This document shows, one piece after another, positions 8,976 through 19,449 of a DNA stretch of 64,000 nucleotides; positions within the stretch are counted from its first letter, which is position 1; each line of letters opens with the position of its first letter. The position numbers were made by a program, and so were the translations under genes. The stretch spans positions 1 to 64,000 of the forward strand of contig JAJTCJ010000002.1 in NCBI GenBank assembly GCA_021323165.1. The letters run 5' to 3'. This DNA comes from Bacteroidota bacterium. Lineage in GTDB: Bacteria; Bacteroidota; Bacteroidia; 2-12-FULL-35-15. The notes beneath the pieces are model-generated. The model ran no database searches. It worked only from the letters and a program-made list of their open reading frames with translations, and had not been told where the DNA came from.

Positions 8976-11099
8976 ATGTTAAAAACACTATGTCCATTAA
9001 TTTTAATTTCTGTTTTGGCATCCTGCTCAAACAATGAAAAAAAATCTGAAACAGCGAAAATGAATTATCCGGTAACAAGAAAAACAGATTCAGCAGATAC
9101 CTACTTCGGAACAAAGATCTCTGATCCTTACCGTTGGCTGGAAGACGATAAATCAGCAGAAACAGGCGAATGGGTTAAAGCTCAGAATAAAGTAACCTTC
9201 GATTATCTGGCAACAATTCCTTTTCGTGATGAAATAAAAGATCGTTTAACAAAGATCTGGAATTTTGAAAAAGTAAGTGCTCCTTTCAAAAAAGGTAAAC
9301 GCTATTTCTTTTATAAGAATGACGGTATTCAGAATCAAAGTGTTCTATACGTTCAGGATGGACTTAATGGAAAACCAAAACTTCTTCTTGATCCTAATAC
9401 CCTGGCAGCTGACGGTACAGCATCACTTGGCGGACTTGGTGTGAGTAAAGACGGAAAGTATCTGGCATACAGCATTAACAGAGCGGGAAGCGACTGGAGT
9501 GAAATATATACAATGGAAATTGAAAGCGGCAAAAAGCTGACTGACGAAATTAAATGGGTAAAATTTTCAGACATCGCCTGGAAAGGGAATGGCTTTTATT
9601 ACAGCGCTTATGATGCACCAAAAGGCGGAAGCGAGCTGTCCGATAAAAATGAATTTCATAAAGTCTATTACCATAAAATAGGCGAAGAACAAAGGAAGGA
9701 TCAGTTAGTATATGAGGATAAAAGCAGTCCGCTTCGGAATTTTGCTGCATCTGTGTCAGAAGATGAAAAGCTGTTGTTCCTTTATGGATCTGAATCTACC
9801 AGCGGAACTTCACTTGCTGTGAAAGAACTTGATAAACCTTCATCTGAATTTACCTGGCTGGTGAAGAATTTTGAAAACAATTACGGAGTTGTTCATAATG
9901 AAGGAAATAAGATCTATGTAGTAACCGACAAAGGTGCTCCGAAATATCAGCTTCTTGAAATTGATATTCACGGTAAACCTGATTATGAGAACTGGAAGAA
10001 GATCATTCCTGAATCTTCAGATCTTTTGGAAAGTATTTCCCTGTGCAACGGTAAATTTGTTGCGAAATATCTGAAGGATGTTACTACACGTATGTTCATA
10101 TACGATATGACAGGTAAGCAGGAAAAAGAAATCAAGTTACCAGGAATCTGTAAAGTAGATGGATTTGACAGCGATAAGGACGATAGCCTCGCATTTTTCT
10201 CTTACAATACATTTACAGCTCCTGCATCGATCTATAAATACAATATCGTGACAGATCAGATGAGCATCTGGTTCAAACCGGAGATAGATTTTAAATCGGA
10301 TGATTACGAAACAAAACAGATCTTCTATACAAGTAAGGATGGAACAAAAGTTCCGATGTTCATCACTCACAAAAAAGGGATTAAACTGGATGGAACAAAT
10401 CCTTGTTTCCTTTTTGGATATGGGGGTTTCAATTCTTATTATTCTCCTGAGTTCCGTATTGACCGTGCAGTATTCCTTGAAAATGGCGGTATTTATGCAA
10501 TTCCCGGATTACGTGGCGGTGGGGATTATGGCGAAGACTGGCATAAAGCAGGGATTATCTGCAAGAAACAAAATGTGTTTGATGACTTTATCGCAGCTGC
10601 AGAATACCTGATAAAAGAAAAATATACATCTTCAGAAAAACTTGCAATTCACGGACGTTCTAACGGAGGTTTATTGGTGGGTGCAGTTATGACACAACGC
10701 CCTGATCTCGCTAAAGTAGCCATCCCTACAGTGGGTGTTCTTGACATGCTTCGTTATCATAAATTTACTATTGGATGGGCATGGGCTACCGATTATGGTA
10801 CAAGTGAGAAAAAGGAAGAGTTTGATTGTTTGATCAAATACTCTCCTTTACACAATCTAAACGAAGCAGAATACCCGGCAACATTAGTTACCACAGGAGA
10901 TCATGATGACAGAGTTGTACCTGCCCACTCATTTAAATTTATTGCTACACTTCAGGAAAAACAAAAAGGCTCAAATCCTGTTTTAGTGCGCATTGATACA
11001 AATGCAGGTCATGGTGCCGGAAAACCTACTTCTAAACAAATTGAAGAATATGCAGACATCTGGAGTTTTGTTTTTTACAATCTTGGAATGAAATATTAA
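8976..11099 (+). CDS. Prolyl oligopeptidase family lipoprotein (S9A)
   Basis: Lipobox ISVLASCSNN; YRWLEDD; nucleophile elbow HGRSNGGLLVGAVMTQRPDL; TGDHDDRVVPAHSFKF; NAGHGAG. Confidence 0.95.
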   Translation: MLKTLCPLILISVLASCSNNEKKSETAKMNYPVTRKTDSADTYFGTKISDPYRWLEDDKSAETGEWVKAQNKVTFDYLATIPFRDEIKDRLTKIWNFEKVSAPFKKGKRYFFYKNDGIQNQSVLYVQDGLNGKPKLLLDPNTLAADGTASLGGLGVSKDGKYLAYSINRAGSDWSEIYTMEIESGKKLTDEIKWVKFSDIAWKGNGFYYSAYDAPKGGSELSDKNEFHKVYYHKIGEEQRKDQLVYEDKSSPLRNFAASVSEDEKLLFLYGSESTSGTSLAVKELDKPSSEFTWLVKNFENNYGVVHNEGNKIYVVTDKGAPKYQLLEIDIHGKPDYENWKKIIPESSDLLESISLCNGKFVAKYLKDVTTRMFIYDMTGKQEKEIKLPGICKVDGFDSDKDDSLAFFSYNTFTAPASIYKYNIVTDQMSIWFKPEIDFKSDDYETKQIFYTSKDGTKVPMFITHKKGIKLDGTNPCFLFGYGGFNSYYSPEFRIDRAVFLENGGIYAIPGLRGGGDYGEDWHKAGIICKKQNVFDDFIAAAEYLIKEKYTSSEKLAIHGRSNGGLLVGAVMTQRPDLAKVAIPTVGVLDMLRYHKFTIGWAWATDYGTSEKKEEFDCLIKYSPLHNLNEAEYPATLVTTGDHDDRVVPAHSFKFIATLQEKQKGSNPVLVRIDTNAGHGAGKPTSKQIEEYADIWSFVFYNLGMKY

Positions 11100-11114
11100 A
11101 AAAGCTAATGTCTC

Positions 11115-11152
11115 AAAGAGAGAAACCTAAAGATAAAAAGGTTTCTCTCTTT
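11115..11152 (+). terminator. Rho-independent-type hairpin
   Basis: Perfect 14-bp arms AAAGAGAGAAACCT / AGGTTTCTCTCTTT just downstream of the 11099 stop. Confidence 0.7.
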
Positions 11153-11160
11153 GCATTTAC

Positions 11161-11191
11161 ACCCACTTATTCCTGTATTCCTCCACTTATT
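11161..11191 (+). promoter_or_regulatory. Two direct repeats ACCCACTTATT / CTCCACTTATT with 20-bp period, putative regulator site
   Basis: 11161-11171 and 11181-11191; the core CCACTTATT is identical in both copies. A TTG lies at 11207 and TATATTCT at 11226 downstream. Confidence 0.55.
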
Positions 11192-11287
11192 GAAAATGCT
11201 GATGAATTGCTAATAATCCGGCATTTATATTCTACATGCAAGGAACATTCGTATTATTTTCGTGAAAATTAACAACCAATTGTTCCA

Positions 11288-14200
11288 ATGAAAAAATTAG
11301 CTCTTTTAACATTCACACTTTTATTTTTAGGTTGCTTACGATCATTTGCAAATCCAGGTGATACAGTAGTTGTGCAGACTTTTAATTTCGGATCACCACA
11401 GGATGCATGGTTTGTTTTTCCTTCAGATACAGTCCGTTTCGAAAAGATCCTGATGCAATACACTCTGAAATGTAATCCGGCACAAAATCCTGCATGTGGA
11501 GAGTGGGATTATCTTACATACACGTATTTATATAAGAACACCGGATTACTGGACAGCACGCTTGTAAACCAGCCTACATATACCGTAAATGGTGTAACAC
11601 CCGCCACGATATCATATATGAATACTCCATCGTATTCATATTCACCATCCTGGCAATACAACACGGTTCATACAGATACAACTTCACTTAGCACGCATTT
11701 AATCGGAACAGGAAGCATTCAGAATAATAACCCATTCGGTTCTTCCAATCCTGTTTCCAGGTGTCAGTATTTGTGGAAAGCTGCTGAATTGACATCGTCA
11801 GGAATGGCTGCAGGAAATATTACCGGATTACAATTTTTTCTTCAATCCTTAGGAGGGCAATTAGGTCACATGACCATTCGTTTAAAATCTACAATACTTG
11901 ATTCTCTTTCACAAAGCACCTTTAATAACACCGGTTTCATCACGGTATATTCTCAGAACACTCAATTCAGTTCAACGGGATGGAACAGCTTACAATTAAC
12001 TGCTCCGTTCAATTGGGATGGAACATCCAATGTGCTTATCGACCTCACTTATGATAACATGGTTCCATCTGTAGATAATATTGTTGCTGCAACAAACACA
12101 ACCAGCAGCTCAGGATTGATAAATGCAGGAAACGATCGCTCGGCTTCTTTTCACAACTATGGATACATTGATGTCCCCATGAATAACAAACTCACTGCAC
12201 TGGATTCATTTGTTACTGTAGCTTATTGGGCATATGGAACTACTGCTTATCAGCCGCAGGATGGGACAGCTTTTGAAGCGATCGATTCGGCAGGGAACAG
12301 AATATTAAATTCACACATGCCCTGGTCCGACAGTAAAGTATACTGGGATGCCGGATTCGGAGGCACATCTTACGACCGCTCAAGTAAAACCGCAACCACT
12401 GCTGAAATAGAGGGTAAATGGAACTACTGGGTGTTCACAAAAAATGTACAGACAGGTTTCATGAGGATATACCTGAATGGAGCTTTATGGCTCAGTAATT
12501 CAGGAAGAACAAAACGAATGTCAGGCATTCGCACCTTTCGCATAGGCAAGGGTAATTGGAATGGCTCTCAGACCTATGAAGGAAAAATTGATGAGTTCGC
12601 TGTTTTCAACGCGGAGTTAAGCCTTGCTACAATACAATCATACATGAACAAACAAATCGATACTTCCCATCCTAATTATAACAATCTTGCCTTGTATTAC
12701 CATTTTGATGACGGCAATTATACCACAGCTGTTGATGCTGCTCCTGGCGGGCATTCCCCGGCAACTTTCATTTCTGTAGATAATCCTTTGCGTGATGCTT
12801 CAGAGCTTACAACTAATTTTTCAAAAACAACATTGCGGCCGAATATTACATTTGAGCAAGGAGTATTCACATCTCATTTAGATTCTGTGTTAGTGGTTGA
12901 TTCAACAGTAAATGCGCCTATTCAGATTATTACTTACACTGACTCCATCAACAATCCCGGAGCAGCAATTGATACAATGAATGTATGGCCGGCATATTAT
13001 AACAACTATTTATATGATGCGCAAGGCAATGCAATTGATTCTGCACTCGTAACCCCGGACAGCACATTAACACTGGCGTATTATAATTGGTACAAAAAAT
13101 TTCCGGAAGTAGACCGTTATGAATTAGCAAGATATATTACTCCATACGGAAATGGCCTGAGCCTTGGAACTGGCTGGACCTGGACGTTTGATGTAAGCGA
13201 TTACCGTACACTTCTTGCTGACAGTGTTCATCTAGCAGCAGGCAACTGGCAGGAATTGTTAAACATGAAATTCTTAATGATAAAAGGAACTCCTCCCCGT
13301 GATGTTCTCGATATTCAGAATTTATGGAATGGCGGATTCAATTACGGACAACCCGCTGATCCAATTGAAAGCCATCTGCAGCCGCTTACTATCAACATTC
13401 CTTCGAATGCAGCAACAACACGTTGGAAGTCGCGCATCACCGGACATGGAATGGATACTCCGGAAAACTGCGCTGAGTTCTGTGCAAAGAATCACTATTT
13501 TAAAGTTAACGGGACGCAACGATTTTCAAAGCTTGTATGGAGAGACAACTGTGATGTAAATCCGCTTTATCCTCAGGGAGGAACATGGGTTTATGACAGA
13601 GCAAACTGGTGTCCGGGTGCGGAAGTCTGGACATACGATTTTGAGCTTACACCTTTTATAACACCGGGAAATACTGCAGTACTTGATCACGATGTTCAAC
13701 CTTACGTAAATACCGGAGGTTGGGATTACTATCAGATAGAAGATCAGTTAGTAAGTTACAGCGCTCCTAATTTTACGCTGGATGCAGCCATCGAGGATAT
13801 TTTATCACCAAGCTCCGATCAGATGTGGACACGTTATAATCCTGTTTGTACAAGCCCAATCATAAGAATAAAAAATACCGGATCTGCTAATTTAACATCC
13901 TTAACCATTACTTACGGACTGAGCGGAGGAACACAATCAGTATATAACTGGACCGGGAATTTACCTTTCATGCAAACACAAGAAGTAACACTCGGCACAT
14001 TTGCATGGACACCATCTGCAACCGACTTTACTGTAACCCTTAGTTCCCCGAATGGAGGTGCTGATCAGTATGCTAATAATAACAGCAAAACTTCACACTA
14101 TACTTATCCACCTATTATAATACCACAGTTCGTTATTGAACTGAGAACCAACAATTATCCTTACGAAAATCAATGGACTCTAAAAGACGCAGGCGGGACG

Positions 14201-14725
14201 ATCCTGAGATCAAGAGATGGTACGACCCTAAATGCAAATACAATTTACAGGGACACTGTTAGTCTTGCAGATGGCTGCTACGAATTTGAATTAACTGATT
14301 CCGGTGAAGATGGATTATCATTCTGGGCAAACTCAGCGCAAGGAAGCGGATATATACGTTTCAAAAAACTAACACCAGCTGTGATATTGAAAAACTTCGG
14401 TTCCGATTTCGGTGGAAAAGTATATTATCAATTCACTGTTAATTCAACCACGGGAATTGATGAAATTTTCGCTAAAAATAATTCCCTGAATGTATTTCCA
14501 AGTCCTGGTGATGGTCATGTTTATATTAATATTGATCTTACAGAAAAAGAAAATGGAAAAATAGAGATCAGCGATCTTATGGGGAAAAAAGTATACGATT
14601 ATACCTTTAAAAACCTTGCTGTCGAAAGCATAGAAGCTGACCTTTCATATCTTCCAAAGGGAATTTACTTTGTTAATCTGAAGACCGATAACAACCTACT
14701 AACGAGGAAATTAGTGATCCAATAA
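11288..14725 (+). CDS. Secreted PNGase F-like protein with inserted LamG/concanavalin-like domain and T9SS type A sorting domain
   Basis: Signal peptide; CGEWDYLTYTYLYK (PNGase F N-domain-like); LamG-like YWAYGTT...GKWNYWVFTKN...MRIYLNGALW...GKIDEFAVFNAEL; PNGase F C-domain-like GHGMDTPENCAEFCAKNHYFKVNG...NPLYPQGGTWVYDRANWCPGAEV; C-terminal NSLNVFPSPGDGHVYI...LPKGIYFVNLKTDNNLLTRKLVIQ. Confidence 0.85.
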   Translation: MKKLALLTFTLLFLGCLRSFANPGDTVVVQTFNFGSPQDAWFVFPSDTVRFEKILMQYTLKCNPAQNPACGEWDYLTYTYLYKNTGLLDSTLVNQPTYTVNGVTPATISYMNTPSYSYSPSWQYNTVHTDTTSLSTHLIGTGSIQNNNPFGSSNPVSRCQYLWKAAELTSSGMAAGNITGLQFFLQSLGGQLGHMTIRLKSTILDSLSQSTFNNTGFITVYSQNTQFSSTGWNSLQLTAPFNWDGTSNVLIDLTYDNMVPSVDNIVAATNTTSSSGLINAGNDRSASFHNYGYIDVPMNNKLTALDSFVTVAYWAYGTTAYQPQDGTAFEAIDSAGNRILNSHMPWSDSKVYWDAGFGGTSYDRSSKTATTAEIEGKWNYWVFTKNVQTGFMRIYLNGALWLSNSGRTKRMSGIRTFRIGKGNWNGSQTYEGKIDEFAVFNAELSLATIQSYMNKQIDTSHPNYNNLALYYHFDDGNYTTAVDAAPGGHSPATFISVDNPLRDASELTTNFSKTTLRPNITFEQGVFTSHLDSVLVVDSTVNAPIQIITYTDSINNPGAAIDTMNVWPAYYNNYLYDAQGNAIDSALVTPDSTLTLAYYNWYKKFPEVDRYELARYITPYGNGLSLGTGWTWTFDVSDYRTLLADSVHLAAGNWQELLNMKFLMIKGTPPRDVLDIQNLWNGGFNYGQPADPIESHLQPLTINIPSNAATTRWKSRITGHGMDTPENCAEFCAKNHYFKVNGTQRFSKLVWRDNCDVNPLYPQGGTWVYDRANWCPGAEVWTYDFELTPFITPGNTAVLDHDVQPYVNTGGWDYYQIEDQLVSYSAPNFTLDAAIEDILSPSSDQMWTRYNPVCTSPIIRIKNTGSANLTSLTITYGLSGGTQSVYNWTGNLPFMQTQEVTLGTFAWTPSATDFTVTLSSPNGGADQYANNNSKTSHYTYPPIIIPQFVIELRTNNYPYENQWTLKDAGGTILRSRDGTTLNANTIYRDTVSLADGCYEFELTDSGEDGLSFWANSAQGSGYIRFKKLTPAVILKNFGSDFGGKVYYQFTVNSTTGIDEIFAKNNSLNVFPSPGDGHVYINIDLTEKENGKIEISDLMGKKVYDYTFKNLAVESIEADLSYLPKGIYFVNLKTDNNLLTRKLVIQ

Positions 14726-14758
14726 ACAAATTTAGCTAACGGGATCGCTGATCACTTT

Positions 14759-14790
14759 AAAATGCCTTTTGAGAAAAAGGCATTTTTTTT
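14759..14790 (+). terminator. Rho-independent terminator
   Basis: AAAATGCCTTTT-loop-AAAAGGCATTTT followed by a T tract. Confidence 0.75.
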
Positions 14791-14849
14791 GAGAAGTTTA
14801 TGAGAATATTTTTAAAACCATATTAATATTTCATTAAAAAAACTCAATT

Positions 14850-15512
14850 ATGAAAAAGATTATATTTTGTTTTCTGTTGATCACAGCATATGCTTTCAAC
14901 AGTGCAAGTGCAAGAACCGGATTTGAACTTAAGAACAAATCCTTTCTGCAAGACAATTCGGGCGAGCATTGCTTCGATGAAAATTCAAGAGTGCTAAATA
15001 CCGGTATCGGAATGGGAAGCGGATATTACAGCGCTTACAGAGGTGCCGGATATACTTACAAAAATTCTCCTGCTTTCAGTATCAGTTATGAACATGCATT
15101 ACCCAAAAAATTAGGTCCTGGATATTTAGGCCTTGGAGCTTATTTTGGTTATCAAAGTGCTACTTCCCGCTTCGACAGAGCTTATTACAGCGGCAACTAC
15201 TACTATTACGAGCACAAATGGCGATCATATTTCATTGCTGCAAGAGGCGCTTACCATTTTGATTTCCTTAACTGGAGACGAGCTGAAGTTTATGCTGGTG
15301 TGATAGCCGGACTGCGTATACAAACCTATAATTACTCTACCAATAATCCGGATCCTAAAAACGATTCTTATAAACTAGACCAGGGACGTGCATATCCTGC
15401 TATCTCTTTATTTGCAGGTGCCCGCTGGTACTTTGTTGAAAACATTGGCGTATTTGCCGAACTTGGATATGGAATCTCTTATGGAACTGTAGGTTTCAGC
15501 TTTAAACTTTAA
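14850..15512 (+). CDS. Outer-membrane beta-barrel-like exported protein
   Basis: Signal peptide MKKIIFCFLLITAYAFNSASA; aromatic-rich alternating strands; terminal FAELGYGISYGTVGFSFKL. Confidence 0.65.
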   Translation: MKKIIFCFLLITAYAFNSASARTGFELKNKSFLQDNSGEHCFDENSRVLNTGIGMGSGYYSAYRGAGYTYKNSPAFSISYEHALPKKLGPGYLGLGAYFGYQSATSRFDRAYYSGNYYYYEHKWRSYFIAARGAYHFDFLNWRRAEVYAGVIAGLRIQTYNYSTNNPDPKNDSYKLDQGRAYPAISLFAGARWYFVENIGVFAELGYGISYGTVGFSFKL

Positions 15513-15526
15513 TTATTATTGTATAA

Positions 15527-15570
15527 AATAAAACCGGCATCTGTTATCCAGGATGCCGGTTTTATTTTTA
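15527..15570. terminator. Bidirectional terminator between convergent genes
   Basis: AATAAAACCGGCATC / GATGCCGGTTTTATT, flanked by A/T tracts. Confidence 0.8.
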
Positions 15571-15586
15571 AAAAATTCGAATTAGA

Positions 15587-16333
15587 TCATATCTTATTAA
15601 GTCGCTTAAGGAATTCTTCTTTTTTCCGTTGAGAGACATCTACAGTACTTCCGTCACTCATCAGAACATAACCTCCTCTTCCACTATAATATTGCTTGAT
15701 GAATCCCATATTAACTAAATGTGAATTATGTATCCTGATAAAATTATGCTCGCTTAAAAAATCTTCAAATTCTTTCAAATTTCTGCTTACAACTATTTTA
15801 CTTCCATTTACAAGATAACAGTTGGTGTATTTCCCATCAGCTTCACATCTTATCAGATCCTTTATTTCGATAAATACAAGTCCTGTTTGAGTAGTCAAAG
15901 CAAGCTTACCGCTATCATATTTTAAAGTATTATAATTTTTGCTTAATGCTTCTATGCTTGGATATTGATTTTCCTTTTTGTGCTTTTCCGCCTGTTTTAC
16001 AGCTCTGATCAATTCTTCCTCATCCACAGGTTTAAGAAGATAGTCGATGGCTGAAAATTTAAATGCCTTAACAGCATATTTATCATAAGCAGTAACAAAA
16101 ATCACTGAGAAATCAGGATTTTCAATTTCATTCAGAATATCAAATCCGGACCCGTTGGTTAATTCAATATCAAGAAACAGGAGGTCAGGATTTAGTTTAT
16201 TAATAAGCTCTAACGCCTGTTCTACAGAACTTGCTGTTTCGATGACGTTCACATTCGGACAATATTGTTTCAGCAATAGTTGAAGCAGTATCCTTCCATT
16301 CTTTTCATCATCAACAATTATTGCATTTATCAT
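15587..16333 (-). CDS. LytTR-family response regulator
   Basis: Receiver domain INAIIVDDEKNGRILL...LLFLDIELTNGSGFDIL...FVTAYDKYAVKAFKFSAIDYLLKPVDEEEL; LytTR domain IRCEADGKYTNCYLVNGSKIVVSRNLKEFEDFLSEHNFIRIHNSHLVNMGFIKQY. Confidence 0.96.
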   Translation of the reverse strand: MINAIIVDDEKNGRILLQLLLKQYCPNVNVIETASSVEQALELINKLNPDLLFLDIELTNGSGFDILNEIENPDFSVIFVTAYDKYAVKAFKFSAIDYLLKPVDEEELIRAVKQAEKHKKENQYPSIEALSKNYNTLKYDSGKLALTTQTGLVFIEIKDLIRCEADGKYTNCYLVNGSKIVVSRNLKEFEDFLSEHNFIRIHNSHLVNMGFIKQYYSGRGGYVLMSDGSTVDVSQRKKEEFLKRLNKI

Positions 16334-16336
16334 ATC

Positions 16337-19327
16337 CTATTTATTATCTGTTAAGGGTATTGAGATCGTAACCAAAGTTCCTTCCGACTTATTCTCCTGA
16401 TCAGTTTTATCGGTATACTTCACTTCAATGTTTGTATTCTTTAAATAATTAATGATTTTTACTCTCTCTTCTGTATTACTAATACCCATTGATACTCTTT
16501 TTTCAGAAGAATGTTTCTTCATTTCATAAGAACGGTTTCTACCAATACCATTATCTTCAACTTCGATCAACAGCATAGATGTTACTAGTTTAAATCTCAG
16601 ATCCAGGTTTCCACCTTTTTCTTTTGGCCACAAACCATGCTGAATGGCATTCTCCACAAAAGGCTGAAGTAGCATTGTCGGAATATCGATTTGATCGGTA
16701 TCAAGCTCCGGATCGATAAACATATGGAAACTAAAATTGTGATCAACTCTTAATTGCTCCAGCTCCACATAAGAGGTAATTAAATTTATTGCATCTGTTA
16801 AAGGCATAAAACTCGAGGTAGAATGTTCAAGTGAAAGCCTGATCAGTTTAGAAAACTTTCCTAGATATTTACTTGCTTCTTCTTTTTCATCAGTGGCAAT
16901 AAATAATTTTATCGAATTCAAGCAGTTGAAAATAAAATGAGGATTCATTTGTCCCTGCAGCGCTTTAAGTTCAAGGGCTGCATAATTTCTGTTGATCTCC
17001 GTTTTTTCTTCTTCTTTTTTTCTGATACTTTTAATACGATAATAATTAAAAAGAAGCAGTGCAGCAGTAAGAAATACACCTATAGCAATATAAAACGGAA
17101 GTGATTTCCAGAATGGAAACGGTATACCAAAAGATACCGTTACTTCTTTATTCATATTTACATTCACACTGCCATAAATCCTGACATGAAATTTATAACG
17201 ACCCGGAGGAAGACCAAGATAACTTGCTACTCTTAATGCAGTTGGATCACTCCATTCCTGATCCTTACCATCAAGCTTGTATTGAAAGAGAATGTTCTTG
17301 GATTCTGTAAAAAAAGGTGCTGTGAAATGAAACTCTATCTTTTTAATATTACGGGGAATTTCCAGTGAATCGGTTTTGAAATATTTTGTTTCATCAACAA
17401 TAATATTTTCAATTTTCAATTCAGGAATGTAAGAATTTTTTAAAAGTGCTGCAGGATCAACGATTGCAACACCCGCTAAGGTTGGGAACCAAATACGGCC
17501 TTTTTCATCCTTCATTCCTGCCGGATGAAACCCACCCGTACATTCTGAATTTTTCAATCCATTTTCTTTTCCGAAATGATGTGTGTTCAGGAATACAGTT
17601 TCACCATCAGCGTATCGGTTAAGATCATTTCGTTTAACTGAATAGATCCCATGATCAGTACTGATCCAAAATGTACCGTAATTATCTTCCACAATACAGG
17701 ATATAAATTCATCCATAAAATTTTTCGATGCATTGAATGCGAAGAATTTATTATCTGCGAATCTGCTTAAGCCGCCTCCATAAGTAGCTATCCACATTGT
17801 ACCTTCATCATCTTCATATATGTATCGTATATCATTATGCGAGAGGCCGTCTTCAATTGTATAGATCCGGGTATTTCCATTCTCGATCATACCAAGCCCG
17901 TTCTTTGAACAGAACCATATCCTTCCTTGTTTATCCTGAATGATCTGTTTGATCGTCCCAATTTCTTTATTACCGTAAGGATTGAACTTTCCATTTTTGT
18001 AAAGCATTAAACCGGCATCCGTCCCTGCCCATATATTTCCGTCATTACTTTGAAAAATACTGAATACAATATTAAAAGCAGGATTTGCATGCACCGGGAA
18101 ATGTTCAAATACACCGTTCTTATATCGATATAGAAAGTTGCCGTAAGTTCCTATCCACAGATAATTATCTTTGTCCTCCATGAGAGACCAGACACATCCT
18201 GTTGTTTTATCAAACTCGGAAAATTTATTATCCTTGAATTGAGTAATCCCCTGACAAAAATTAGTAATGAGAATCCGTTTGTCACTCGTCTTTAATATAG
18301 CTCCAACTACATCTGACAGCAACCCTTCAGAGGAAGAATAACTGTAAAAGGTTTTAGCTTGCATTTTACAGATACCTACATCCGATGTACCAACCCATAT
18401 ATTACCTTCAAGATCCTTATAAACAATTGAGAGATTATTCGATGACAAACCCGTTGCAGTACTGTAATGCTTGCTATTCGAGCCTTTTAGATGTGTTAAC
18501 CCTCGCTTTGTCGTGACCCAGATCTCATTTTCATTGACAGGAAAAAAATCTGTAAGAGCACTTTCTTTGAATACTGAAGAAGGAACAGCATATTGTTGAA
18601 AAACACCATTCTTTTTCAAGTAAATACCTTTATCAGTATAGATCCATACCTCCTGATCCTTACTTTTTCTTGTAAGCAAAATTTTTCCTTCAACACCGGG
18701 TATTAAACTAAAGGATCTGTTTTTATATTTATAAAGGCCTTCTGATGTTCCGATTAACAATGAGGAATCTTTCGCAGAAAATATTATCTTATTTAATGTT
18801 TTGCCCGCAGGTAATTTAAATTGATTAACGAATGTTTTATTCTTTAAATAGAATATCTCATTATCTTCAGTTCCAACCATTAAAGAACCTTCCTCATTAA
18901 GCTCAATAGTTTTAATTATTTTCTTTTCATTGTTATTTATATTTAAAGTTTCAAACGTTTCATTTTCATACTTAAAAAGTTTTCCGTTAATAGTTGAGAA
19001 CCACAAAACTCCTTTATTATCCTGCAGAATGTACTTAACACTATTATTAGCAATCCCGGGAGTGTTGGAAGTATTGTAAAGCTTAAATTCTTGTCCGTCA
19101 TATCTAAGCAAACCATTAAAAGTTGCTATCCATAAAAATCCATCTTTGGCCTGAAAGATCCGCATTATGGTATTCTGAGGAAGTCCGTTTTCGGAGTTCC
19201 AGGTTTCCACCACATAATTGGCATTAACCTGTAAACTCTTATCAGAAATAAGCGGTATTTGCCCTTTTCCACAAAGGGAGATAAAAATAAAAAAGACGAT
19301 AAATAAGTACGCTCGGTAGAAGGGCAT
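16337..19327 (-). CDS. Two-component regulator propeller (Reg_prop/Y_Y_Y) LytS-type histidine kinase
   Basis: WNSENGLPQNTIMRIFQAKDGFLWIATFNGLLRYDG repeats; Y_Y_Y domain; His_kinase motif LKALQGQMNPHFIFNCLNSIKLFI; HATPase DNGIGRN. Stop is 3 bp from the start of the response regulator gene. Confidence 0.96.
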   Translation of the reverse strand: MPFYRAYLFIVFFIFISLCGKGQIPLISDKSLQVNANYVVETWNSENGLPQNTIMRIFQAKDGFLWIATFNGLLRYDGQEFKLYNTSNTPGIANNSVKYILQDNKGVLWFSTINGKLFKYENETFETLNINNNEKKIIKTIELNEEGSLMVGTEDNEIFYLKNKTFVNQFKLPAGKTLNKIIFSAKDSSLLIGTSEGLYKYKNRSFSLIPGVEGKILLTRKSKDQEVWIYTDKGIYLKKNGVFQQYAVPSSVFKESALTDFFPVNENEIWVTTKRGLTHLKGSNSKHYSTATGLSSNNLSIVYKDLEGNIWVGTSDVGICKMQAKTFYSYSSSEGLLSDVVGAILKTSDKRILITNFCQGITQFKDNKFSEFDKTTGCVWSLMEDKDNYLWIGTYGNFLYRYKNGVFEHFPVHANPAFNIVFSIFQSNDGNIWAGTDAGLMLYKNGKFNPYGNKEIGTIKQIIQDKQGRIWFCSKNGLGMIENGNTRIYTIEDGLSHNDIRYIYEDDEGTMWIATYGGGLSRFADNKFFAFNASKNFMDEFISCIVEDNYGTFWISTDHGIYSVKRNDLNRYADGETVFLNTHHFGKENGLKNSECTGGFHPAGMKDEKGRIWFPTLAGVAIVDPAALLKNSYIPELKIENIIVDETKYFKTDSLEIPRNIKKIEFHFTAPFFTESKNILFQYKLDGKDQEWSDPTALRVASYLGLPPGRYKFHVRIYGSVNVNMNKEVTVSFGIPFPFWKSLPFYIAIGVFLTAALLLFNYYRIKSIRKKEEEKTEINRNYAALELKALQGQMNPHFIFNCLNSIKLFIATDEKEEASKYLGKFSKLIRLSLEHSTSSFMPLTDAINLITSYVELEQLRVDHNFSFHMFIDPELDTDQIDIPTMLLQPFVENAIQHGLWPKEKGGNLDLRFKLVTSMLLIEVEDNGIGRNRSYEMKKHSSEKRVSMGISNTEERVKIINYLKNTNIEVKYTDKTDQENKSEGTLVTISIPLTDNK

Positions 19328-19449
19328 TTTATAGGCAGGCGTTAAAAAATTTGCACCAAAGTAAAGAAATTAAAAAAACATATTTAGATTTTTTATTGAT
19401 TCAATCAATGAAGTTATAGGTAATGTAGGACTTTTTGCCACAACCACCC

